From assembly GCA_002421585.1 (NCBI GenBank), contig DIKD01000105.1, forward strand, positions 1,759 through 8,089: a DNA stretch of 6,331 nucleotides, read 5' to 3'. This stretch comes from Dehalococcoidia bacterium UBA5627 (GTDB taxonomy: Bacteria > Chloroflexota > Dehalococcoidia > Dehalococcoidales > UBA5627). Below are positions 1-5,227 of this stretch, piece after piece. Within the stretch, counting starts at the first letter, position 1, and the number at the start of each line of letters is the position of its first letter. The translations under genes and the position numbers were made by a program. The notes under the pieces are model-generated. The model saw nothing but the letters and a program-made list of their open reading frames with translations, did not search any database and was not told where the DNA came from.

Positions 1-2
1 AA

Positions 3-221
3 AACCTTAAAGCACGAGCTAAAGAACATGTTTGCGGTCATGAGAAAACATTTTGCCTTGGGTTAATAGCTTACCCGATATTAAGTAAATATAGTTGGCG
101 ATTTTTCTATGCAGCAGCATCTGAGTGCGATAGTTTAGCCAGTGGGGATAAATCAACGAGAATATTATTTGAGCAATTATGGAGAGCCAAACATGGTTGG
201 CCTATCCTATGTAAAAAATAG
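3..221 (+). CDS. C-terminal part of an unrecognised protein (5'-truncated by window edge)
   Basis: The frame beginning at base 3 stays open for 72 codons and ends with TAG at 219-221. No ATG occurs in this frame, so the start lies upstream of the window. The peptide is rich in Cys, Trp and aromatic residues (for example CGHEKTFCLG near the left end and LFEQLWRAKHGWPILCKK at the C-terminus) and looks protein-like rather than low complexity. I do not recognise a family. An open stretch of this length in AT-rich DNA has only a few percent probability by chance in a single frame, so it is likely but not certain to be a real gene end. It converges on the minus-strand operon, with only two bases between the two stop codons and no visible terminator hairpin between them. 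Confidence 0.5.
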   Translation, partial: NLKARAKEHVCGHEKTFCLGLIAYPILSKYSWRFFYAAASECDSLASGDKSTRILFEQLWRAKHGWPILCKK

Positions 222-223
222 TA

Positions 224-469
224 TTAAATCATTTCCCTCAACCCCGGCACCGCATCGATTAATTCATCAATCACCACAGGAGAGCCGTCCATATCGAAAG
301 CTTTTATATCGTTCTCCTTAACTATCACTACAAATAACGGATTCTTCGTACAATAAGCGGATACTCTTTTCTTTTTTGAAAAGCAGTGAGTATTAACCTG
401 AACAACAGGTATTACTGTAAATCCACTATATTCAACCGGAGTATCGACGATTATTTCTTCTTTTTCCAT
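224..469 (-). CDS. Short GerW-like protein without the glycine-rich centre
   Basis: 81 residues. Residues 8-25 (VDTPV, then the TVIPVVQV strand) line up with the VGDPI...TLIPLISV segment of the GerW protein encoded two genes upstream, and residues 43-80 (NPLFVVIVKENDIKAF, then a helix ending PGLREMI) line up with its VKPVAVIVVSKGEVKV strand and final helix. The roughly 30-residue Gly/Ser-rich insert of ordinary GerW proteins is replaced by a short Lys/Cys-containing linker (Cys29, Cys40). I infer a reduced paralogue of GerW; the function is unknown. The ATG lies inside the end of the DUF2953 gene (19-base overlap) with only a weak Shine-Dalgarno sequence, which suggests translational coupling. 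No signal peptide or membrane segment is visible, so it is probably cytoplasmic or membrane-associated through a partner. The assignment by hand alignment is moderately sure; the gene itself is likely real given its operon fit. Confidence 0.7.
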   Translation of the reverse strand: MEKEEIIVDTPVEYSGFTVIPVVQVNTHCFSKKKRVSAYCTKNPLFVVIVKENDIKAFDMDGSPVVIDELIDAVPGLREMI

Positions 470-1023
470 CTTTGCGCTATCACAATGCGAATAGTCTTGA
501 ACACAGCTCTCGAAAAGAAAAATCTGATAAAGGGGAAGACAAACCTAATTGGGAAAAACCTCAACTCGCCCGCAGCATAACCCTGCAGAATGCCATTTCC
601 TTCGAATGACGCATTGAAATTGATATGGCATTTTTTTGATGAATAAAAAGTGAGAACAGGATAGACGGCAGCGCACAAACAACCCGTATCCGCAGGGTCA
701 TCGAACCCTGCCGTCACATCCATATTTAAGTTCCTGATATTAAAACGCCCCGAAATATCTACTAAAAGTCGCTTAATCTGCTTGAATAAACCCTTGATAG
801 GGAGTTCCTTCAGCATACCAAACGAAAATTGCATTTTCTCTTCTTTAGTCGGTTTCCTTTCAGCTTGCTTCAATTCCTTTTTAATAATGCCAAACAGCCA
901 GCCGAAATGTATGTGGTATTTGCTTTTTTCGTAGCGTTCAGCATAAAAAACTATACCAACAGGTATAGACAGGAGAATTATTATCAGGGCCACCAGGCAG
1001 GCAAGAGCCACAAGCGCCCACAA
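451..1023 (-). CDS. DUF2953 domain membrane protein (YtfI-like)
   Basis: 190 residues. Residues 3-27 form an N-terminal membrane anchor of Leu, Ile and Val with few charges, followed by a basic region (residues 48-85). The segment at 102-125 contains AGFDDPADTG and an aromatic/Pro continuation, which is the recognisable DUF2953 signature. A second hydrophobic stretch (about 155-171, FFPIRFVFPFIRFFF) precedes a Lys-rich tail. DUF2953 proteins have no established biochemical activity. In Bacillus subtilis the homologue ytfI sits beside ytfJ (gerW), and the same pairing here supports the call. The start is TTG, immediately after the TAA of gerW and in the same frame, so no earlier start is possible; an AAGGA sequence inside the gerW end lies about eight bases upstream. 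A GTG four codons later is the only close alternative. Translation probably depends on ribosomes finishing gerW. Confidence 0.82.
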   Translation of the reverse strand: MWALVALACLVALIIILLSIPVGIVFYAERYEKSKYHIHFGWLFGIIKKELKQAERKPTKEEKMQFSFGMLKELPIKGLFKQIKRLLVDISGRFNIRNLNMDVTAGFDDPADTGCLCAAVYPVLTFYSSKKCHINFNASFEGNGILQGYAAGELRFFPIRFVFPFIRFFFSRAVFKTIRIVIAQRWKKKK

Positions 1024-1410
1024 TTACTTTTCCTTCTTTTCTTCTTTCTTTTCTCCCCTGCCCTCGAAGATCTTTTCGATGGCTTTCGGAGCCATCTCGG
1101 TTACTTTTTCAATAGCCCCCGATACGCCGCTCATAACCGGTTCCACCTTTACTTCGCCCTTGCTGACAACTATTACGGCTACAGGTTTAACACCGGCTCC
1201 GCCTGTGCTTCCGGCGCCGGACATTTCGCCTTTTTGTTTGGAAATGCTTATACCCGAATTAGAGCCTGCTCCGAAACCGAAGCCAACACTGATTAAAGGA
1301 ATCAGGGTATTATCACCGACCACTATCGGGTCGCCGACCAGTGTCTTGCTATTGACCAGCCTTTCGATTTCACCCATGGTTGTTTTTACCAAACTCTCTA
1401 AATCATCCAT
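1024..1410 (-). CDS. gerW: GerW family protein (sporulation protein YtfJ)
   Basis: 128 residues. The N-terminal helix (residues 3-20) is followed by the family core: VGDPI (25-29), a TLIPLISVGFGFGAG strand and glycine turn (35-49), a Gly/Ser/Lys low-complexity stretch (50-73), a VKPVAVIVVSKGEVKV hairpin (74-89), and a C-terminal amphipathic helix (about 96-115) ending in a Lys/Glu tail. This order and length match GerW/YtfJ. In B. subtilis the protein is made in the forespore and is needed for germination responses, but homologues are also found in bacteria that do not sporulate, where the role is unknown. The start is fixed by a near-perfect AAAGGAGGA sequence eight bases upstream. It is the first gene of a three-gene minus-strand operon with a DUF2953 protein and a GerW-like small protein, and diverges from arsR. 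Confidence 0.9.
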   Translation of the reverse strand: MDDLESLVKTTMGEIERLVNSKTLVGDPIVVGDNTLIPLISVGFGFGAGSNSGISISKQKGEMSGAGSTGGAGVKPVAVIVVSKGEVKVEPVMSGVSGAIEKVTEMAPKAIEKIFEGRGEKKEEKKEK

Positions 1411-1417
1411 GAATTTT

Positions 1418-1426
1418 TCCTCCTTT
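1418..1426 (-). promoter_or_regulatory. Strong Shine-Dalgarno sequence of gerW
   Basis: Read on the minus strand, the site is AAAGGAGGA, with seven bases between it and the ATG at 1410-1408. It is by far the best ribosome binding site in the minus-strand operon; the two downstream genes have only weak sites and appear to rely on coupling. Confidence 0.85.
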
Positions 1427-1455
1427 AATAATATTCAGGAATCCACATATATGAG

Positions 1456-1483
1456 GTTATACCCTGTATCGCAGTGATGTCAA
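1456..1483 (-). promoter_or_regulatory. Sigma70-type promoter for the gerW operon
   Basis: On the minus strand there is a perfect TTGACA (1483-1478), a 16-base spacer, and TATAAC (1461-1456), five of six matches to the -10 consensus. Transcription would begin near 1449, giving a leader of about 40 bases before the gerW start. The box quality suggests vegetative expression rather than control by a forespore sigma factor, although this is inference from sequence only. Confidence 0.6.
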
Positions 1484-1560
1484 TATCCTTTTAGGGCTAT
1501 ACAAAGCTATAACTAATGTAAAAATTTTGTTTACTGACTGTCTTTTCTCCAACCCGAAAG

Positions 1561-1589
1561 TTGACATTTATTTATAATTAACATATTAT
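1561..1589 (+). promoter_or_regulatory. Sigma70-type promoter of the arsenic operon
   Basis: A perfect TTGACA (1561-1566), a 17-base spacer and TATTAT (1584-1589, five of six matches to consensus). Transcription should begin around 1596, about 38 bases ahead of the arsR ATG. The palindromic operator at 1587-1609 overlaps the -10 box and start point, which fits repression by ArsR. A TATAAT at 1573-1578 has no matching -35 box and is the less likely alternative. Confidence 0.72.
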
Positions 1590-1609
1590 ATGCGTATATG
1601 TGCATATAC
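1587..1609 (+). promoter_or_regulatory. Probable ArsR operator (overlapping palindromes)
   Basis: Two perfect inverted repeats share this site. The outer one is TATATGC (1587-1593) and GCATATA (1602-1608) with eight bases between. The inner one is GTATATG (1594-1600) and CATATAC (1603-1609) with two bases between. ArsR/SmtB family repressors typically bind AT-rich imperfect palindromes with ATAT-containing half sites near their own promoter. Position over the -10 box and transcription start, upstream of arsR, fits autorepression relieved by As(III) or Sb(III). Confidence 0.72.
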
Positions 1610-1633
1610 AATTATTAACCGAAAGGTGTTAAT

Positions 1634-2020
1634 ATGCAGGATTTTATTAAAGCAACAGCGGCATTATCGGATATTACCCGTCTCAGAATGCTAAACATTC
1701 TTCTAATCAGGGAATGCTGCGTATGTGAAGTAATGCAGGCGCTTGAAATATCTCAGACAAGAGCTTCGCGTAATCTTTCAATACTATATGATGCCGGCTT
1801 ATTAAGCCAGAGGAAAGAAGGTTTGTGGACTGTGTATTCCATAGACAGAAAAGGAATCGGTAGAAGAGACAAGAAGTACCTGGATTACATTATTAAGGCA
1901 GTTTCTTCTGCGCTCGAAAACAATAAAACAGCCGAAGCGGATATTGCAAGGTTGGAGATGTCTAAAAGAGTTTCCCCCCGCCTGCTCCCAGCCAGATTTT
2001 TAAATACAAGTGAGAAATAA
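1634..2020 (+). CDS. arsR: ArsR family metalloid-responsive transcriptional repressor
   Basis: 128 residues, near the usual size. It is a winged helix-turn-helix protein: residues 6-26 match the KATAALSDITRLRMLNIL dimer/first-helix pattern, residues 36-51 (LEISQTRASRNLSIL) are the turn and recognition helix, and residues 56-70 form the wing. The As(III) site typical of ArsR is present as ECCVCEV, with Cys29 and Cys31 equivalent to the CVC pair of E. coli ArsR and an additional Cys28. No other cysteine occurs, so three adjacent thiols (28, 29, 31) could coordinate arsenic. The C-terminal 50 residues are charged and unlike the core. AAAGGTG lies five bases before the ATG. The gene opens the arsenic operon behind a promoter overlapped by a palindrome, so autorepression is expected. 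The distal arsP start is only three bases after the arsR stop. Confidence 0.93.
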   Translation: MQDFIKATAALSDITRLRMLNILLIRECCVCEVMQALEISQTRASRNLSILYDAGLLSQRKEGLWTVYSIDRKGIGRRDKKYLDYIIKAVSSALENNKTAEADIARLEMSKRVSPRLLPARFLNTSEK

Positions 2021-2023
2021 TTT

Positions 2024-3061
2024 ATGGATATATTTTTTGAGCTTTTACAGGCAGGATGGAACGGGCTTTCAGAATATCTTTCGGCGCATGTAATAACCTG
2101 TCTTGTGCCGGCGCTGTTTATCGCCGGAGCTATTGCGACATTCGTTTCGCAGGCTGCAGTATTAAAATACTTCGGGGCAAAGGCTAAAAAAGTAGTTTCT
2201 TACAGTATTGCCTCTGTATCAGGTTCAATACTGGCGGTATGTTCGTGCACGGTATTGCCGCTTTTTGCCGGAATCTTTAAAAGAGGGGCTGGTTTAGGCC
2301 CCGCAATCGCCTTCCTGTTCTCCGGTCCGGCTATTAACGTACTGGCAATCGTCTATTCGGCAAAGCTGCTGGGCTGGGATATCGGTATCGCCCGTATAAT
2401 CGGGGCTATTATATTCTCAGTGGTTATCGGCTTGATAATGGCTTTTATCTACCGCAAGGAAAAAAGCAAAAGCGATGTCGATGTCTTTGCTAATTTGGAA
2501 AAAGACCCCGATGCCAAGAGTATCCGACAACAGGTTGCCTTTATCGGGACATTAATCGGTATACTGATTTTTGCTGCCTCTCAAAACTGGATTGTAATGG
2601 GTATCTTTTTTGTTATCCTTGCGATAATCCTGTGGCAATGGTTTAAAAAAGGCGAAATAGTTCAATGGCTGAAGGAAACACTGCATTTTACCAGGCTGAT
2701 AATTCCATGGCTTTTACTGGGTGTTTTTATTGCCGGTATTCTGACATATCTGATTCCGCAGGAATGGGTAGTAGATTATGTCGGCGGTAACACCTTATTG
2801 GGTAACTTCATTGCCTCCATATTCGGCGCGGTAATGTACTTCGCCACGTTGACAGAAGTGCCCATCATCAGGGCTTTTATGGATTTGGGTATGGGTAAAG
2901 GACCTGCTCTGGCGTTACTTTTGGCAGGACCGTCATTATCCCTGCCTTCGATGATTACTTTAAGCCGTATCATGGGAATTAAAAAGACTTTGACATATAT
3001 ATGCTTGGTGATAATTATGTCGACCATAACAGGCATGATTTTCGGTTTTATTTCAGAATAA
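2024..3061 (+). CDS. arsP: ArsP-type permease (DUF318), organoarsenical efflux
   Basis: 345 residues, within the family's usual range. About eight hydrophobic segments are arranged as two similar halves separated by a charged cytoplasmic loop (about 144-170). The first half has the hallmark CSC motif (Cys73-Ser-Cys75, in VCSCTVLPLFAGIFKRGAG) followed by FLFSGPAINVLAI; the second half has the matching FATLTEVPIIRAFMDLGMG and LLLAGPSLSLPSM. In Campylobacter ArsP exports trivalent methyl- and phenyl-arsenicals such as MAs(III) and reduced roxarsone rather than inorganic arsenite. The call rests on family motifs plus position behind arsR; some DUF318 permeases have no proven substrate. The start is three bases after arsR with a weak ribosome site, pointing to translational coupling. 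Confidence 0.88.
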   Translation: MDIFFELLQAGWNGLSEYLSAHVITCLVPALFIAGAIATFVSQAAVLKYFGAKAKKVVSYSIASVSGSILAVCSCTVLPLFAGIFKRGAGLGPAIAFLFSGPAINVLAIVYSAKLLGWDIGIARIIGAIIFSVVIGLIMAFIYRKEKSKSDVDVFANLEKDPDAKSIRQQVAFIGTLIGILIFAASQNWIVMGIFFVILAIILWQWFKKGEIVQWLKETLHFTRLIIPWLLLGVFIAGILTYLIPQEWVVDYVGGNTLLGNFIASIFGAVMYFATLTEVPIIRAFMDLGMGKGPALALLLAGPSLSLPSMITLSRIMGIKKTLTYICLVIIMSTITGMIFGFISE

Positions 3062-3082
3062 TAATTTTAGGGGGATATTTTA

Positions 3083-3331
3083 ATGGAAATCAAGATTCTG
3101 GGAAGCGGCTGTGCCAAATGTCATCAGTTGGAACAAATCGTTAAAGAAGTAGTAAAAGAATTGGAAATCAATGCGGAAATATATTATGTCAAGAACATCA
3201 CCGGCATAATGGAATACCCTATTCTGACAACCCCGGGATTGGTTATTGATGAAAAAGTGGTAAGTTCAGGCAAAGTACCAAGTAAAGCGGAAATTACAAG
3301 CTATATTACTACGGCACTGGGTAAGGGATAA
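3083..3331 (+). CDS. Small thioredoxin-like protein (redox-active disulfide protein 2 family)
   Basis: 82 residues forming a minimal thioredoxin fold. The active site is Cys10-Ala-Lys-Cys13 at the end of the first strand (EIKILGSGCAKCHQLE), and the cis-proline is Pro51 in ILTTPGLVID. This family (thioredoxin_3) is small, cytoplasmic and often encoded beside DUF318 permeases and ArsR regulators. A role as electron donor for ArsC or as reducer of pentavalent organoarsenicals before export by ArsP is inference from context. A strong GGGGGAT site lies eight bases before the ATG, and the gene follows arsP after 21 bases, so it belongs to the same transcript. Confidence 0.87.
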   Translation: MEIKILGSGCAKCHQLEQIVKEVVKELEINAEIYYVKNITGIMEYPILTTPGLVIDEKVVSSGKVPSKAEITSYITTALGKG

Positions 3332-3362
3332 AAACAGTCTTTGTGAAATACCAAGTTATTGG

Positions 3363-3458
3363 ATTCAGTGCGAGGGTATATAAAATGACATGTCGGAGAA
3401 CGCCGCCTGAGATTGACTAACGAGGTCCATCAAACCATTAAAGCCTAGCCGACTGAAT
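3363..3458 (+). repeat. Inverted repeats in the trx-ygiQ gap, possibly a structured leader
   Basis: The 183-base gap between the thioredoxin and ygiQ genes holds no gene that I can support. ATTCAGT (3363-3369) is perfectly complementary to ACTGAAT (3452-3458), and the helix extends by two G-T pairs and one more pair on the outside, enclosing about 82 bases. Inside, GTCGG (3392-3396) can pair with CCGAC (3449-3453), which overlaps the outer arm, so the two helices exclude each other. No poly-T run follows, so this is not an intrinsic terminator. It could be a transcript structure or chance; it matches no RNA family that I recognise. Confidence 0.3.
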
Positions 3459-3486
3459 TTATAGAACTATTATGTCAGTGTATAAT
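3458..3486 (+). promoter_or_regulatory. Possible internal promoter in front of ygiQ
   Basis: A perfect TATAAT (3481-3486) lies 17 bases behind TTTATA (3458-3463, four of six matches to TTGACA). The -10 box is centred in an 11-base palindrome TGTAT-A-ATACA (3479-3489), which may be a binding site but does not resemble the ATATGC half sites of the arsR operator. Transcription would begin near 3493, about 22 bases ahead of the ygiQ start. This would let ygiQ, arsC and acr3 be expressed as a separate unit. Confidence 0.45.
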
Positions 3487-3514
3487 ACATTGATACAGTC
3501 AAGGGAAAGGATAT

Positions 3515-5227
3515 ATGTTCTTACCGACCACACGTGATGAACTGAATACATTAAAATGGGCTCAACCGGATATCATACTGGTAACCGGAGACAGCTATAT
3601 CGACAGCCCGTTTATCGGTATTGCCGTTATTGGGAAAGTGCTAACAGACGCAGGTTATCGTGTCGCTATCATAGCTCAGCCTGATATCCATTCCGAAAAA
3701 GACATCACCAGGCTGGGAGAACCGCGCTTATTTTGGGGAGTTTCCGGCGGCAGCATTGATTCAATGATTGCAAACTACACATCATTAAAAAAGAAAAGAA
3801 AGAGCGATGATTATACTCCGGACGGAATCAATAACCGGCGCCCCGACCGGGCAGCAATTATCTATACCAATCTTATCAAGCAGTATATTAAAAGCAGTAA
3901 ACCGATTCTGCTCGGCGGTATCGAAGCAAGCCTGCGTCGTATCGCGCATTATGACTTCTGGTCGGACAGCATTCGTTCTTCTATATTATTCGATTCCAAG
4001 GCTGATTATCTGCTCTACGGAATGGCGGATGTATCCGTTCTGCAGTTCGCCGAAAAGATGAAAAACGCCGAAGACCCCAAAGAAATCAAGGGATTATGTT
4101 ATATTGAAGGCAAAGCGGAAGATATCCCCGAAGACTATATTGAACTGCCTGCTTACGATACCGTTAAAAAAGATAATAAAGCTCTCATAGAAATGTTTCA
4201 TACTTTTTACCGAAATAACGACCCTTTGACTGCCAAAGGACTTTATCAAAAACACGGCACGCGTTACCTTGTTCATAATCCGCCTGCATTGCCGCTTACA
4301 CAAAAAGAACTGGACAGCGTATACGCGCTCGATTTTGAGCGCGCCCAGCATCCCTATTACGAAAAGCAGGGCAAGGTAAAAGCGCTGGAAACCATCAAGT
4401 TTTCTGTTTCGACGCATCGCGGTTGTTACGGCGAATGCAATTTCTGCGCCATTACGGTTCACGAAGGACGAACTGTTCAATGGAGGAGCCGGAAATCCAT
4501 ACTGACCGAAGTCGAGAAAATCGCATCACTCCCCGACTTTAAGGGCTACATCGTCGATGTCGGCGGCCCTACCGCTAATATGTACGGCTATGAATGTAGT
4601 AAAAAACTTAAAACCGGTAGCTGTAAAGACAAACGCTGCTTATATCCGGAGATTTGTCCGTCAATGAAAATCAACCACAATCCTCAAATCGAACTGCTGA
4701 GAAAAATCAGGCGGATTAAAGGCATTAAAAAAGTATTTGTGGCTTCCGGAATCCGTTATGACATTCTGCTAAACGATAAACAATACGGTAAAGAGTATCT
4801 GGATGAACTGGTAAAATACCACATTTCCGGGCAGATGAAAATCGCCCCCGAACATACCGAGGACAGCGTACTGCAAAGGATGGGAAAACCCAACAGGGCC
4901 TTGCTTTTACAGTTCAAGGAATTGTTTGAGAATACCAATCACAAAGCAGGAAAAAAGCAATTCCTGACATATTATTTAATCGCCGCTCACCCCGGCTGCA
5001 CCATTAATGATATGAACAAGTTAAAACGCTTTACCGCACGTGAACTTAAGATGAACCCCGAGCAGATACAGATATTCTGCCCGGCACCATCTACCTATTC
5101 GGCATTGATGTACCATACCGAAATCGACCCATTTAACGACAAAAGGTTATTTGTCGAAAAAGACCCTCGCAGGAAGGAACTACAGAAAGATATCGTAGTA
5201 AAAAAGTCTTCCGAGGGGCATAAATGA
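3515..5227 (+). CDS. ygiQ: YgiQ family radical SAM protein
   Basis: 570 residues, shorter than the 739 of E. coli YgiQ but with all core parts. The N-terminal YgiQ domain begins with FLPTTRDEL and TGDSYIDSPFIGIAVIGKVL and includes GGIEASLRR (134-142). The radical SAM iron-sulfur motif is Cys304-YGE-Cys308-NF-Cys311 within THRGCYGECNFCAI. A second cysteine group follows (Cys361, Cys370, Cys375, Cys381, in the ECSKK...SCKDKRCLYPEICP region), matching the pattern in E. coli YgiQ and possibly binding another metal. The C-terminal part has IAPEHTED, HPGC (492-495) and PAPSTYSALMYHT (523-535). The substrate of the family is unknown. GGGAAAGG lies four bases before the ATG. Its TGA overlaps the arsC ATG, tying it to arsenic detoxification genes, which is not a usual location. 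Confidence 0.93.
   Translation: MFLPTTRDELNTLKWAQPDIILVTGDSYIDSPFIGIAVIGKVLTDAGYRVAIIAQPDIHSEKDITRLGEPRLFWGVSGGSIDSMIANYTSLKKKRKSDDYTPDGINNRRPDRAAIIYTNLIKQYIKSSKPILLGGIEASLRRIAHYDFWSDSIRSSILFDSKADYLLYGMADVSVLQFAEKMKNAEDPKEIKGLCYIEGKAEDIPEDYIELPAYDTVKKDNKALIEMFHTFYRNNDPLTAKGLYQKHGTRYLVHNPPALPLTQKELDSVYALDFERAQHPYYEKQGKVKALETIKFSVSTHRGCYGECNFCAITVHEGRTVQWRSRKSILTEVEKIASLPDFKGYIVDVGGPTANMYGYECSKKLKTGSCKDKRCLYPEICPSMKINHNPQIELLRKIRRIKGIKKVFVASGIRYDILLNDKQYGKEYLDELVKYHISGQMKIAPEHTEDSVLQRMGKPNRALLLQFKELFENTNHKAGKKQFLTYYLIAAHPGCTINDMNKLKRFTARELKMNPEQIQIFCPAPSTYSALMYHTEIDPFNDKRLFVEKDPRRKELQKDIVVKKSSEGHK

Noticed and set aside
386..580. Plus-strand open frame of 64 codons
   Set aside because: It is antisense to the small GerW-like gene and the DUF2953 end, with low-complexity residues and no ribosome site worth noting.
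829..1296. Plus-strand open frame of 155 codons
   Set aside because: It lies wholly opposite gerW and the DUF2953 gene, which have family motifs and good ribosome sites; its peptide is Phe-rich from reading the Lys/Glu-rich complement.
1079..1477. Plus-strand open frame of 132 codons, Pro/Ser/Thr-rich
   Set aside because: It is antisense to gerW and reflects the glycine-rich coding on the other strand; it has no family resemblance.
1496..1511. GCTATA direct repeat with 10-base spacing between the divergent promoters
   Set aside because: Two six-base copies in AT-rich DNA are easily due to chance, and they overlap neither promoter box.
1518..1534. GTAAA...TTTAC inverted repeat in the divergent intergenic region
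   Set aside because: The arms are five AT-rich bases, it is not near a promoter box, and it does not resemble the arsR operator.
2776..3036. Minus-strand open frame inside arsP
   Set aside because: It is the shadow of a conserved permease region with clear family motifs on the plus strand.
3351..3362. CCAA-GTTA-TTGG hairpin just after the thioredoxin gene, as a terminator
   Set aside because: The stem is only four base pairs and no T-run follows.
4094..4480. Minus-strand open frame inside ygiQ
   Set aside because: It lies opposite the conserved radical SAM coding region, including the cysteine motif.
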